From Planococcus sp. (in: firmicutes) (GTDB lineage Bacteria > Bacillota > Bacilli > Bacillales_A > Planococcaceae), in NCBI GenBank assembly GCA_030147455.1, contig JASKZU010000301.1, positions 1 to 6,444 of the forward strand: a DNA stretch of 6,444 bases, given 5' to 3'. Positions 1 through 6,314 of this stretch are shown here, one piece after another. Made by a program: the position numbers and the translations under genes. Below the pieces are notes generated by a model. The model saw nothing but the letters and a program-made list of their open reading frames with translations. It searched no databases and was not told the DNA's origin. Within the stretch, counting starts at the first letter, position 1. Every line of letters begins with the position of its first letter.

Positions 1-258
1 TTTGTCTCTCGAGTTATCAATGACCAGTACGATTTCACCGTCTTGAAATTGGGCAAGGTGACGAATAGGATCCCCCTCTGTTGTGAAATGGATAACTTGA
101 ATAGTATCCGGCTGGTTATTCTCAACATTCTCCAAAAAGAGGTAAAAGCGCGCTAAGTTTTTGATTTCACCAGAATTCGATACTTCTATAGTTTCTATGT
201 TTTCAAGAGCAAAGAGCTCGTATTCTTCTCGCACTTGTTTGTATCGCGTCGTTTCTTT
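1..258 (-). pseudogene. DUF4362-domain protein, start missing, runs off the left edge
   Basis: The minus strand reads open from codon 258-256 to the window edge and encodes about 86 residues. Two motifs are recognisable: TTEGDPI and, at the edge, DNSRDK. Both are typical of DUF4362, a family of small Bacillales proteins, usually lipoproteins, whose function is unknown. The segment GEIKNLARFYLFLENV just upstream also fits that domain. What is missing is the beginning. An in-frame TAA at 259-261 closes the frame, there is no ATG in it, and no signal peptide or lipobox precedes the domain. The first possible start is GTG at 232-234, with no convincing ribosome binding site. The TAG of the upstream beta-propeller gene lies only 11 bases before the TAA. 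It may be a 5'-truncated remnant, or a leaderless or coupled cytosolic version starting at the GTG. Family assignment is fairly sure; the pseudogene call is inference. Confidence 0.6.
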
Positions 259-272
259 TTAAATAGCACTGA

Positions 273-1133
273 CTAGCAGTAGGTTTCCATTTTATCCATC
301 ACTGTGCAAAGGACCACTTCCTGGCTGTTAACGCTGATAAACTGGTGGCCCTTAGATGGATCCAGCCCTCTAACTTTCCCCGTAAGCCTGCCTACTAACG
401 AAAGTTCATTTTTATCTATATCCAGGTGATATACATTTTGATCCGAGTGATACGTATGAGCAAAGTAAGCAATATTTTCTTTGACAGAAATTGCTCTCGC
501 CCCGTGGACAATGCCTGGAATTGAATAAGCTTGAAAATTCCAGGCATGTGGATTTAATTGAATCAGCGGAAAGTCAGTGTAAGGAAACAACCAAACCGTA
601 GTATCTGCCCCTTTGGAAAGCGCATAACATTCTGCTATCAACGGAGGATTTAATAAGTCTGTATGATATCTAAAAAGAACATTTCCTGTAATATCAAAAA
701 GTACAAGTCCTTCAGTAGAAATGCCGCTTCCAAAAACACCTTCATCAAAATAACTGATCCATATCCCTTCTCCTCCAACCACAATATCTTCAATTCCCAT
801 TCCTCCATAAAAAGAACTGACAGCGCCGCCACTCGAATTGAATATGAATATATTGTGTTTCTCTTGTTGCTCTTCATGCGAAACTGCAAGCAATGTCTTG
901 TGGTCAATCCATCTAATATTTGATAGTTCATGTTGCGAAAGAAATCTTTCGGTGTGGACTTTGTTTATTGAAACAATAGATTTATTATTTGTTCTAAGAA
1001 GAATGGCAGTTCCATATTCGCTATGCCAGTCTGCATCAATGATTTCAATTGGCTCTGCTTGGCATTCTGGAATCGAATAAAGAATTTTGTTAACTAATTT
1101 CTCATACATAGAAAGTCTTACGCTTTCTTTCAT
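273..1133 (-). CDS. hypothetical protein, probable beta-propeller fold
   Basis: This 286-residue protein has no signal peptide and no membrane segment. It is made of short alternating hydrophobic strands and turns, with repeated patterns such as strand-DITGN-strand near 146-152 and strand-DIDKN-strand near 238-242, which suggests a WD40- or beta-propeller-like fold (inference). The most distinctive part is WISYFDEGVFGSG at 125-137 followed by GLVLFD at 142-147. I recall similar wording in uncharacterised Bacillales proteins but cannot name a family or function. The ATG at 1131-1133 is chosen because AAGGA at 1143-1147 sits 9 bases upstream; the second Met (residue 9) has only a weak site. The gene starts 37 bases after the stop of the membrane-anchored gene at 1171, so the two are probably co-transcribed. 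No terminator separates it from the DUF4362 segment downstream. No catalytic motif is visible, so a binding or scaffold role is possible but unproven. Confidence 0.8.
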   Translation of the reverse strand: MKESVRLSMYEKLVNKILYSIPECQAEPIEIIDADWHSEYGTAILLRTNNKSIVSINKVHTERFLSQHELSNIRWIDHKTLLAVSHEEQQEKHNIFIFNSSGGAVSSFYGGMGIEDIVVGGEGIWISYFDEGVFGSGISTEGLVLFDITGNVLFRYHTDLLNPPLIAECYALSKGADTTVWLFPYTDFPLIQLNPHAWNFQAYSIPGIVHGARAISVKENIAYFAHTYHSDQNVYHLDIDKNELSLVGRLTGKVRGLDPSKGHQFISVNSQEVVLCTVMDKMETYC

Positions 1134-1142
1134 CTACAACTA

Positions 1143-1147
1143 TCCTT
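1143..1147 (-). promoter_or_regulatory. ribosome binding site of the beta-propeller gene
   Basis: AAGGA on the minus strand lies 9 bases before the ATG at 1133. It decides in favour of this start over the in-frame Met nine codons in. Confidence 0.6.
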
Positions 1148-1170
1148 TCAAAAAATCTTATGCATTCCGT

Positions 1171-1707
1171 TCAATGCAATGTCAGCACCGGTTCTTGGCC
1201 GAAAAAGCCATTAAAATCCATAGACTGCTTTTTCATTTGGCCCAAATACCGGTACTCAATGATCAGCGCCTGAAATTCATGAATGGAATGTTCATCTCTT
1301 GAATCCACTTTAAAGGCCACGCTAAAGTCGCGGGCTGTAGGGCTGAAACCTTGCACAGGAATGAGGCTCTGCATAATTCCATCCTCAATAACCGCCGCCC
1401 CGTCCATGACGCCTATGCTTTCGCTCGCATCGATAAACGGCGTGATTGCAATTTGCGCGTCGGATTGCTGGTGGATGATTCCATCTTTTTGCACGACGTA
1501 GATGTTTTCAATGGTTGGTGTGCCATAGCCTGTCCAGTCAAAGCCGTAACCATAGAAAATGGTTTTGTGTTCTTGCAGCAGCGCCGCAGAACTAGCACTC
1601 GAGCTAGTAATTTGGAATCCGGAAGTTGCCGATAAAAAATAATAGCTGCCTGAAACCATTAAAATCAAAGTTAACGCAAGTATTGCAATCCCCATCTGTT
1701 TCCTCAC
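1171..1707 (-). CDS. membrane-anchored hypothetical protein
   Basis: This 178-residue protein has an N-terminal hydrophobic segment at about 5-26 preceded by basic residues. It could be an uncleaved anchor or a signal peptide, with the rest outside the membrane. A Ser/Ala-rich linker at 34-43 leads into a globular domain of about 130 residues that contains FYGYGFDWTGYG at 51-62 and ends in LTLH. There is no lipobox cysteine (no Cys in the N-terminal region) and no recognised domain, so no function is assigned. The start is GTG at 1705-1707, supported by AAAGGAG at 1716-1722 spaced 8 bases away; the next Met (residue 5) would be too far from that site. A sigma-A-like promoter lies upstream at 1791-1819. 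It is the first gene of a likely two-gene unit with the beta-propeller protein 37 bases downstream, which suggests a shared but unknown role. Confidence 0.78.
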   Translation of the reverse strand: MRKQMGIAILALTLILMVSGSYYFLSATSGFQITSSSASSAALLQEHKTIFYGYGFDWTGYGTPTIENIYVVQKDGIIHQQSDAQIAITPFIDASESIGVMDGAAVIEDGIMQSLIPVQGFSPTARDFSVAFKVDSRDEHSIHEFQALIIEYRYLGQMKKQSMDFNGFFGQEPVLTLH

Positions 1708-1715
1708 TGAAATTT

Positions 1716-1722
1716 CTCCTTT
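1716..1722 (-). promoter_or_regulatory. ribosome binding site deciding a GTG start
   Basis: AAAGGAG on the minus strand is 8 bases from the GTG at 1705-1707. It fixes the start of the membrane-anchored protein at this non-ATG codon. Confidence 0.7.
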
Positions 1723-1790
1723 CGCACGTTCAATTTATTAAGAACAATTGCTCTGTACATGCATAACTGGATAAAACAAAATGCATAAAG

Positions 1791-1819
1791 TTTATAAAGA
1801 TTCTTTCGATTTCATACAA
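1791..1819 (-). promoter_or_regulatory. putative sigma-A promoter for the 1707-273 gene pair
   Basis: On the minus strand TTGTAT (1814-1819) and TATAAA (1791-1796) are separated by exactly 17 bases. The -10 matches consensus at 5 of 6 positions and the -35 at only 3 of 6. It would give a leader of roughly 75 bases before the GTG at 1707. The assignment comes from motif and spacing only. Confidence 0.4.
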
Positions 1820-1843
1820 TAAAAATCCTCTTTTTTGGAAAAA

Positions 1844-1871
1844 TGAAACTTTATGGAATTTAACGAGTATA
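1844..1871 (+). promoter_or_regulatory. possible ECF-sigma (SigW-like) promoter before the DUF4181-like gene
   Basis: TGAAAC at 1844-1849, with A-rich sequence before it and TTT after it, is followed after 16 bases by AGTATA at 1866-1871. The Bacillus SigW-type consensus is TGAAAC, 16 bases, CGTATA, so the -35 and spacing match and the -10 differs at its first base. That C is normally well conserved, so this is only a candidate. I found no convincing sigma-A promoter in the same stretch. Confidence 0.35.
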
Positions 1872-1892
1872 TTAGATAAGACGTCGACCGAC

Positions 1893-1900
1893 AAAGGGGA
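1893..1900 (+). promoter_or_regulatory. ribosome binding site of the DUF4181-like gene
   Basis: AAAGGGGA ends 7 bases before the ATG at 1908 and supports that start. Confidence 0.6.
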
Positions 1901-1907
1901 TGATGAT

Positions 1908-2336
1908 ATGTATGGTGCAGATTCAGCAGACTTGATTAAAATTTTTGCAATTCTAGCTGTCCTGGCCTTGATTAACGTGAGCGCAAATGTTTTGCTGCGC
2001 AGAAAACTTGGAATCCAAAAGCCGAAAACGCTTAGGCCGTACCATGTGAACGGCTTACACAAAAAATTCGAGCGGCTGCTTCTCGGATTGGGGATGCTGC
2101 TTGTAGTGTTCGGGTATTTTTTTACAATCAACCAATTACCCGAACCACCGCTTTTAATCGCGCAGCCGTTCTTTTTGCTGATGCTTACACTTTATAGTTT
2201 TGAAATTCTAAGGGCCATTATGGAGCGCAAATACGCCCGCAACCCAAATGCCTACAAATTCACCATTATTCAAATCGCGTATATATCAGTGGTGCTAATC
2301 GCTATATTGATGACCGGATTTTTCGGTATCTATTAA
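1908..2336 (+). CDS. DUF4181-like integral membrane protein
   Basis: This 142-residue protein is the only plus-strand gene in the window. Four hydrophobic segments are visible at about 9-29, 57-75, 82-102 and 118-139. The loop between the first two carries YHVNGLHKKFER (45-56), and a second polar loop has MERKYARNPNAYKF (105-118). This arrangement, with a His-Val-Asn...His-Lys-Lys motif after the first helix, resembles DUF4181, a family of small Bacillales membrane proteins of unknown function; the match is from memory. The ATG has a good ribosome binding site 7 bases upstream. The gene stands alone between a divergent promoter region and a strong terminator, so it is probably monocistronic. 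A possible ECF-sigma promoter upstream would fit an envelope-stress gene, but that is inference. A 133-codon frame on the opposite strand is a shadow of this gene. Confidence 0.8.
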   Translation: MYGADSADLIKIFAILAVLALINVSANVLLRRKLGIQKPKTLRPYHVNGLHKKFERLLLGLGMLLVVFGYFFTINQLPEPPLLIAQPFFLLMLTLYSFEILRAIMERKYARNPNAYKFTIIQIAYISVVLIAILMTGFFGIY

Positions 2337-2338
2337 TA

Positions 2339-2385
2339 AAAAAGGATTGCCTTCAAACTTGATTCGTTTGAAGGCAATCCTTTTT
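2339..2385. terminator. bidirectional Rho-independent terminator
   Basis: A perfect 20-bp inverted repeat (2339-2358 against 2366-2385) surrounds a 7-base loop. The left end is an A run and the right end a T run, so each strand gives a stable hairpin followed by U residues. It ends transcription of the DUF4181-like gene (stop at 2336) and of the converging carboxypeptidase gene (stop at 2412). Confidence 0.93.
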
Positions 2386-2411
2386 GCTATAAGTTAAATC
2401 AATTTCACTGT

Positions 2412-5147
2412 TTATTTTTTCTTAGATTTACCATTCGTAACCTGTGCGTCGACACGAACAGATTCATAAATGGAGTTGGCGAGTAGACGGTATGAATGTT
2501 CGGTATGGGCACGGAATGCCAAGTCGTTCGCGAACAGCGTATACGTTGTATTGCCTTTATCAACTGTCAGGGCCATTGGCTGGGCACGGGCTTTTTCGTG
2601 TCCTGGCCACCAGCCGGAAATGTAGAAATCTTCACTGTCCTGGAAACTTGCCAATACTTCAGCACCTTCCGGGACTTTGGAAATCCATGAACCGGTCGTT
2701 ACGTACAAGTTTTCCTGCTGGTCATATCCCGCTGTCAAAAGATGGGGAGCAACGTCTGCTTTTACAAGCCCTTCATGGCGTCCGCCAGTGCTTGTGTAGG
2801 CGAAACCAGGAAGCACGCCGCTTCTGCTGACTGCATTGAGCGCCGATGAACCGATTCCGACATACGCTTTGCCGGCTGTTTGCTGTGCATTGAACGAACT
2901 TGTATCACTTACGATAACATCGGCGTTTGCCGCTGTTGTCAATTCAAAGCCAAGCTGGCGCAGCGAGAAGTTCAGCTGTGCTGATCCGGTTGCCGCCACT
3001 TTTGGCTGCTTTAATTTTTCAACAGGAGCGTTTTTCCCGTTGCCGAAAGATTGTGCTTCAAAATAATAATCATCTGCATATGCACGCAAATCGTTCGTAG
3101 CAACGATATAGTCGCCCGCCTGCGCTTGTCCTGTGCTTTCTGTCAGCACTTCCACTGTTTTGCCCTCGGCAAGAAGGTTGTTGACGACGCGGACAGCATC
3201 GTTTGTCGTGTTTTTAAGCAGTTGTTTCGGCGGGTTTCCTTGGATGGTGCTTGTTGGGATGACCACTTCTGAAACTTCGGCTGTCTTGCCGTCAAAGACG
3301 CCTTCCTGGCGAACTTCTGTAAGGTCGAATCCTCTCAAGTCAGAGAAATTCACGACTACAGGATCATACATTGCATCCCAGTCGGAAACATCGTCGCCTT
3401 TATAGAGCATCGCATTAGCCAAGCCGCGTTTTGCTTGATGCATCGGCACTACGAATGTGCCTTTCGGGTATTTGACGCCATCGACCGTAACCGTCTTCAA
3501 AGTCTTCTCGAGTTTGATGCCGTTGCGGACCAAGTATTCCGCCATATTATACGCTTCCAATCCGTTTTTCTGGATTTTTGAATCTGTTGGAATCACATAA
3601 TAATCCGGGAAGAAGTTTTCGTTGCCACCGCGCACACGCCCGATTGAATCACCTGCTGCGTTGACCAAATGCTCATCAACTGCGCGGTTGTCTTCCCCGT
3701 TGACGCCGCGTTTGAAAATCTCCAATTGTTCTTTGTATAATTTATCTTTGTTGTCGTGCACATATTTCGCTGCACCCAATCCGCTTCCTACCAAGGCATT
3801 ATAGGAATTTTGGCTGAGCGTCGGCGCTTCGATCGTATGGCTGAGCGCTCCGTGAAGCATGCCGTACATCGCTGTATACGCTGGCGTCATGTCGTCCCAG
3901 CCTGAACCATAGCCTTCTTTGGCAATAAAGTAAGAATCCAAGTCTGAGTTGGCGATTCCTGCATTGCCTAGCGCATGCGCCTGTTCCATCATGTTGCCGA
4001 TCAACAAGTCATACTCGAAGTTCGGGTTGTGGGGCGGCGTTGCCGGTTCGATCAGGAACCCGTCTACATAGCCGTGGAAATCCACGAAAGACAACGGCGT
4101 CCATTGCGACACCACTTCATTTACTTGCTGCGTCTCGACTTGCGTCTGATAGGCATTGTCACGGTTCAAGTCGAAGCCTTCCCCGTTAGCGCGTGTATTG
4201 GCAATTCTGCCGTCGGGATTGCTCGTGAACATATAGAGGAAAATCGCATCATCCAAGACTTCGTCCACGTTCAACGTCTCCAACGCTTCGGTCGTACCGT
4301 CTGTATTGTTGAATGTGACTTCTTCTTCGAGAGCAAACTTCTCAAGCAGTTCCACTTGGACGTCTACGCCTTCTACTTCATCGGGGTGGATGTTGTTGAA
4401 CCAAATAGGAACCTGGTAATCTTCCATTTCGCCGTTTTCCAGTTTTTCCATAAGGCCTTCCGGATCTTCCAGTGCTTCAGGCAAAGTTTCATTCAAATAT
4501 GTATCCACTGCCTCTTCGTCCCGTGCTAGCACCACAAAGTGAATGTCATTTCCTTTTGAAGATTCCCCTACTTTTTGATATTCCAAGAAGCGGTCGTTGC
4601 TCTTGTCTTTCTCAGCTGCTTCAAAGATTTCATCAATTGCAGGCTTTAGTTCCTCGTATTTCTTGAACTCGTCATAAACGTTCCACTTGACCGTTGTCGC
4701 TGCTTTTTTACCGCTTGCCGAATCCGCTACTGCCAGTTCGTAGTCGCCGATAAACTGCTGATATTGCGTACGGATGGCACGGCTCGACAAATCCCCCGTC
4801 CCGTACGGCAATCCAAATTCCAACGTTGCTGTAATTTCTGTTGTGCCTTCGACAAATTCTGGTCCTTCAACGACTGTAATAAACGGCTTCCCGTTGTAAT
4901 TGCTTCCTGAAGTCCAGCTTTGCCATTCAGAGATCAGCTTATCGCCAAAGTAAAACTCAACATTTTCCAGATCCACGCCTTCCCCAAGATCAGCACGGAC
5001 TTCCACTTTCCGTGATTCAGTCATGGAGAAAACCGATTGATCGAGTTCCAGTTCTCCGATTGCACTTGCTTCCACTGCGCCTATCGCAGGCGTATATAGC
5101 GATACCGACAAAACGACTGCCGATAAACCAGTTACCATTTTCTTCAT
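2412..5147 (-). CDS. secreted zinc carboxypeptidase, peptidase family M14
   Basis: This 911-residue exported metallopeptidase is predicted to remove C-terminal residues from peptides outside the cell. It begins with a signal peptide (MKK, hydrophobic core 5-23, cleavage probably between 24 and 29, where ASA occurs at 27-29). A region with strand-like character (30-155) precedes the M14 domain (about 160-475). Expected residues are all present: zinc ligands H254 and E257 in NNIHPDEVEG and H358 in VDFHGY; substrate-binding R319 and N328-R329 in FDLNRD; catalytic E440 in SHTIEAPT. Their spacing is close to that in carboxypeptidase A. The second half (about 500-900) holds blocks I associate with large bacterial M14 proteins: FVVPMHQAKRGLANAM at 565-580, SGWWPGHEKA at 844-853 and AFRAHTEHSYRLLANSIY at 877-894. 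Residues 211-245 are very acidic. There is no LPXTG, lipobox or S-layer repeat, so it is probably released. ATG 5147 has an atypical ribosome site, GGGTGG 4 bases away or AAGGG 12 bases away. The substrate is unknown. Confidence 0.95.
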   Translation of the reverse strand: MKKMVTGLSAVVLSVSLYTPAIGAVEASAIGELELDQSVFSMTESRKVEVRADLGEGVDLENVEFYFGDKLISEWQSWTSGSNYNGKPFITVVEGPEFVEGTTEITATLEFGLPYGTGDLSSRAIRTQYQQFIGDYELAVADSASGKKAATTVKWNVYDEFKKYEELKPAIDEIFEAAEKDKSNDRFLEYQKVGESSKGNDIHFVVLARDEEAVDTYLNETLPEALEDPEGLMEKLENGEMEDYQVPIWFNNIHPDEVEGVDVQVELLEKFALEEEVTFNNTDGTTEALETLNVDEVLDDAIFLYMFTSNPDGRIANTRANGEGFDLNRDNAYQTQVETQQVNEVVSQWTPLSFVDFHGYVDGFLIEPATPPHNPNFEYDLLIGNMMEQAHALGNAGIANSDLDSYFIAKEGYGSGWDDMTPAYTAMYGMLHGALSHTIEAPTLSQNSYNALVGSGLGAAKYVHDNKDKLYKEQLEIFKRGVNGEDNRAVDEHLVNAAGDSIGRVRGGNENFFPDYYVIPTDSKIQKNGLEAYNMAEYLVRNGIKLEKTLKTVTVDGVKYPKGTFVVPMHQAKRGLANAMLYKGDDVSDWDAMYDPVVVNFSDLRGFDLTEVRQEGVFDGKTAEVSEVVIPTSTIQGNPPKQLLKNTTNDAVRVVNNLLAEGKTVEVLTESTGQAQAGDYIVATNDLRAYADDYYFEAQSFGNGKNAPVEKLKQPKVAATGSAQLNFSLRQLGFELTTAANADVIVSDTSSFNAQQTAGKAYVGIGSSALNAVSRSGVLPGFAYTSTGGRHEGLVKADVAPHLLTAGYDQQENLYVTTGSWISKVPEGAEVLASFQDSEDFYISGWWPGHEKARAQPMALTVDKGNTTYTLFANDLAFRAHTEHSYRLLANSIYESVRVDAQVTNGKSKKK

Positions 5148-5173
5148 TTATCCACCCAACCCTTCGAATTTTT

Positions 5174-5213
5174 TATTCACTAATATTTATAAATATACCA
5201 TAAATATTCACTA
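5174..5213. promoter_or_regulatory. operator-like repeats in the carboxypeptidase upstream region
   Basis: TATTCACTA occurs twice in direct orientation, at 5174-5182 and 5205-5213, 31 bases apart (about three helical turns). Between them lies the perfect 14-bp palindrome ATATTTATAAATAT at 5183-5196. The block is 27-66 bases upstream of the carboxypeptidase ATG and includes -10-like sequences on the minus strand (TATATT at 5192-5197, TATAGT at 5210-5215), but none has a good -35 partner. It may be a regulator binding site or part of an AT-rich promoter; chance repetition in AT-rich DNA cannot be excluded. Confidence 0.35.
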
Positions 5214-5375
5214 TAGAAAGATTTAATTTATTTTTTATGTATATTCAGTACTTTCTTCCAATATTCCATCAATTTGTTTTATTGAAAATAGCTGAATAGT
5301 CCTTTTTGGACGGTGAGTTAAAACTTGTGTATTTCCCTGGTGATTTATTGAAAACTCCTTATGCGAAGACCCGTG
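5214..5375. other. intergenic spacer without a recognisable gene
   Basis: Together with the flanking repeats and terminator, this forms the 336-base gap between the carboxypeptidase start and the small membrane gene. The part near the carboxypeptidase is AT-rich and presumably carries its promoter, though I could not assign a clear -35/-10 pair. A trivial 4-bp hairpin, GTCC-TTTTT-GGAC, lies near 5299-5311. I see no open frame with a ribosome site, and no RNA gene. Confidence 0.5.
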
Positions 5376-5378
5376 CTC

Positions 5379-5416
5379 AAATAAAAACCCCAACCAGTTG
5401 TTGCTAGTCGGAGTTT
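5379..5416 (-). terminator. Rho-independent terminator of the small membrane-protein gene unit
   Basis: On the minus strand a 13-bp stem (5416-5404 with 5397-5385) closes on a 6-base loop and is followed by TTTTTATTT. Ten pairs are Watson-Crick and three are G-U, so the hairpin works in minus-strand RNA, while the plus-strand version has three mismatches and no T run. It lies about 68 bases past the stop at 5484 and ends the transcription unit entering from the right. Confidence 0.75.
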
Positions 5417-5483
5417 AGCTGAAATTCATTTTAAAAATTTACTAATCGTTCGCAGCTCATTTAACACGTATAGAGCAAATCTT

Positions 5484-5717
5484 CTACTTCGAAGGATTTT
5501 CCAGTTTTTCAGTTAGAAAATAAGCAATCGTCGCCATCGACAAGATGATGGCTAGCGGCAACACTGACGTCTCGCCAAATCCTCCTGCCTCATTTGGAAT
5601 CGAATTAACTAATGTTGGGGCTGGAACATACAATGTCGTCAAGATAAAGCCGGACACAATGTGGAACCCGAAGTATAGGACAGCTAAGCTTAAAATAAAA
5701 ATGATGTATTTTTTCAT
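5484..5717 (-). CDS. small two-helix membrane protein, unknown function
   Basis: The likely product is 77 residues starting MKKYIIF, with hydrophobic segments at about 4-26 and 52-69. A polar loop of about 25 residues lies between them, and both ends are charged (KK at the start, KLENPSK at the end), which suggests both termini lie in the cytoplasm. I chose ATG 5717 over an in-frame ATG 11 codons upstream because AGGAGG at 5725-5730 is 7 bases before it, while the upstream codon would place that ribosome site inside the coding region. No domain is recognised. The gene follows the larger membrane protein after 111 bases with no clear terminator between, and its own terminator is at 5379-5416. 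It is probably the last gene of that unit, although a promoter in the gap is possible. Confidence 0.8.
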   Translation of the reverse strand: MKKYIIFILSLAVLYFGFHIVSGFILTTLYVPAPTLVNSIPNEAGGFGETSVLPLAIILSMATIAYFLTEKLENPSK

Positions 5718-5724
5718 CGTTTCC

Positions 5725-5730
5725 CCTCCT
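5725..5730 (-). promoter_or_regulatory. ribosome binding site deciding the start at 5717
   Basis: A consensus AGGAGG within AAGGAGGGG lies 7 bases from ATG 5717. It argues against the longer frame that begins at 5750. Confidence 0.85.
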
Positions 5731-5828
5731 TCCTTTTGTTTACGGATCAATTGGAAAAAGGTTCCTAAAAATCAAATCGAAAAAAAATGTCCTATTCCTC
5801 TACTTTTTGAATGTTAGCGATTCAACTC

Positions 5829-6314
5829 CTATTGGCATGTGCTGTTAATAGTTTTAACTTTTCTTAAGCTGATCGATTGGGCTTTGCCTTCGCCTGCCAT
5901 AATTTGCTCTGCCGTCATTTTTCTAATGATCGTAACTTCTTGTTCACTGTATTCAACAAAAACAAAATCTGAGAATAGATCGCCATTTTTTAATTCTACT
6001 GTTACGCGCTCCCCGTTTTCTAACTTTCTTAAAGACGGAAACTTAGCGTCGAGCCCGGAAATCTTATGTTCGTACCGTTTTCTCTGGAGATAGCCTTGCG
6101 CCAGCAAAACAATAAGGATCGTGGTAACTATTCCCCACCAGCCGGTTTTTTGGGCAATGGGTTTTTGCAACAAAATAATTACAGGAATAATGCTGAAATA
6201 CAAAAAACCGTACCAAACTCTCATTTCGTCGTACCCCGTTCTATCATTTCTGTCTTCGAATTTATGCAAAGCTAACCTTAAACTTACTTCATCATTTTTT
6301 CCGGATGTCCTCAC
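5829..6314 (-). CDS. two-helix membrane protein with cytoplasmic C-terminal domain, unknown function
   Basis: From GTG 6314 the product is 161 residues. Residues 1-30 are hydrophilic, two hydrophobic segments follow at about 33-50 and 58-76, then basic RKRYEHK and a soluble domain of about 80 residues. That domain contains GERVTVELKNGDLFSDFVFVE (101-121), whose strand-turn-strand pattern suggests a small beta barrel of the SH3 or Sm kind; this is inference and no family is recognised. The start is uncertain. The GTG overlaps the TGA of the GrpB-like gene as GTGA, a classic coupled arrangement, but its ribosome site is weak. ATG 6224 (residue 31, MRVWYGF) would give a 131-residue protein beginning just before the first helix, with a weak GGGG 9 bases upstream. 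A TTG at residue 16 is also possible. The protein probably shares a transcript with the neighbours on both sides. Confidence 0.7.
   Translation of the reverse strand: MRTSGKNDEVSLRLALHKFEDRNDRTGYDEMRVWYGFLYFSIIPVIILLQKPIAQKTGWWGIVTTILIVLLAQGYLQRKRYEHKISGLDAKFPSLRKLENGERVTVELKNGDLFSDFVFVEYSEQEVTIIRKMTAEQIMAGEGKAQSISLRKVKTINSTCQ

Noticed and set aside
259..291. Hydrophobic stretch NLLLVSAI just before the DUF4362 frame, resembling a signal-peptide fragment
   Set aside because: It lies between two in-frame stops, has no start codon and overlaps the end of the beta-propeller gene, so it is probably coincidence.
1730..2131. 133-codon minus-strand frame across the divergent region
   Set aside because: It overlaps the DUF4181-like gene on the opposite strand as well as the promoters, and the translation has no domain-like character.
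3975..4529. 184-codon open frame on the plus strand inside the carboxypeptidase gene
   Set aside because: It is antisense to a gene with conserved catalytic motifs, has no supporting ribosome site or domain, and is explained by that gene's codon use.
5299..5311. GTCC-TTTTT-GGAC hairpin in the spacer
   Set aside because: A 4-bp stem is too short to be a terminator or structured RNA.
5718..5750. Upstream ATG extending the small membrane protein to 88 residues
   Set aside because: The extension reads through the consensus AGGAGG site that serves ATG 5717, and it adds a hydrophilic leader before a typical MKK membrane start.
5751..5828. Possible promoter or terminator between the two small membrane genes
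   Set aside because: The best -35/-10 pair (TTGAAT with TAGAGG) matches the -10 at only 3 of 6 positions, and no stable hairpin with a T run was seen, so neither is claimed.
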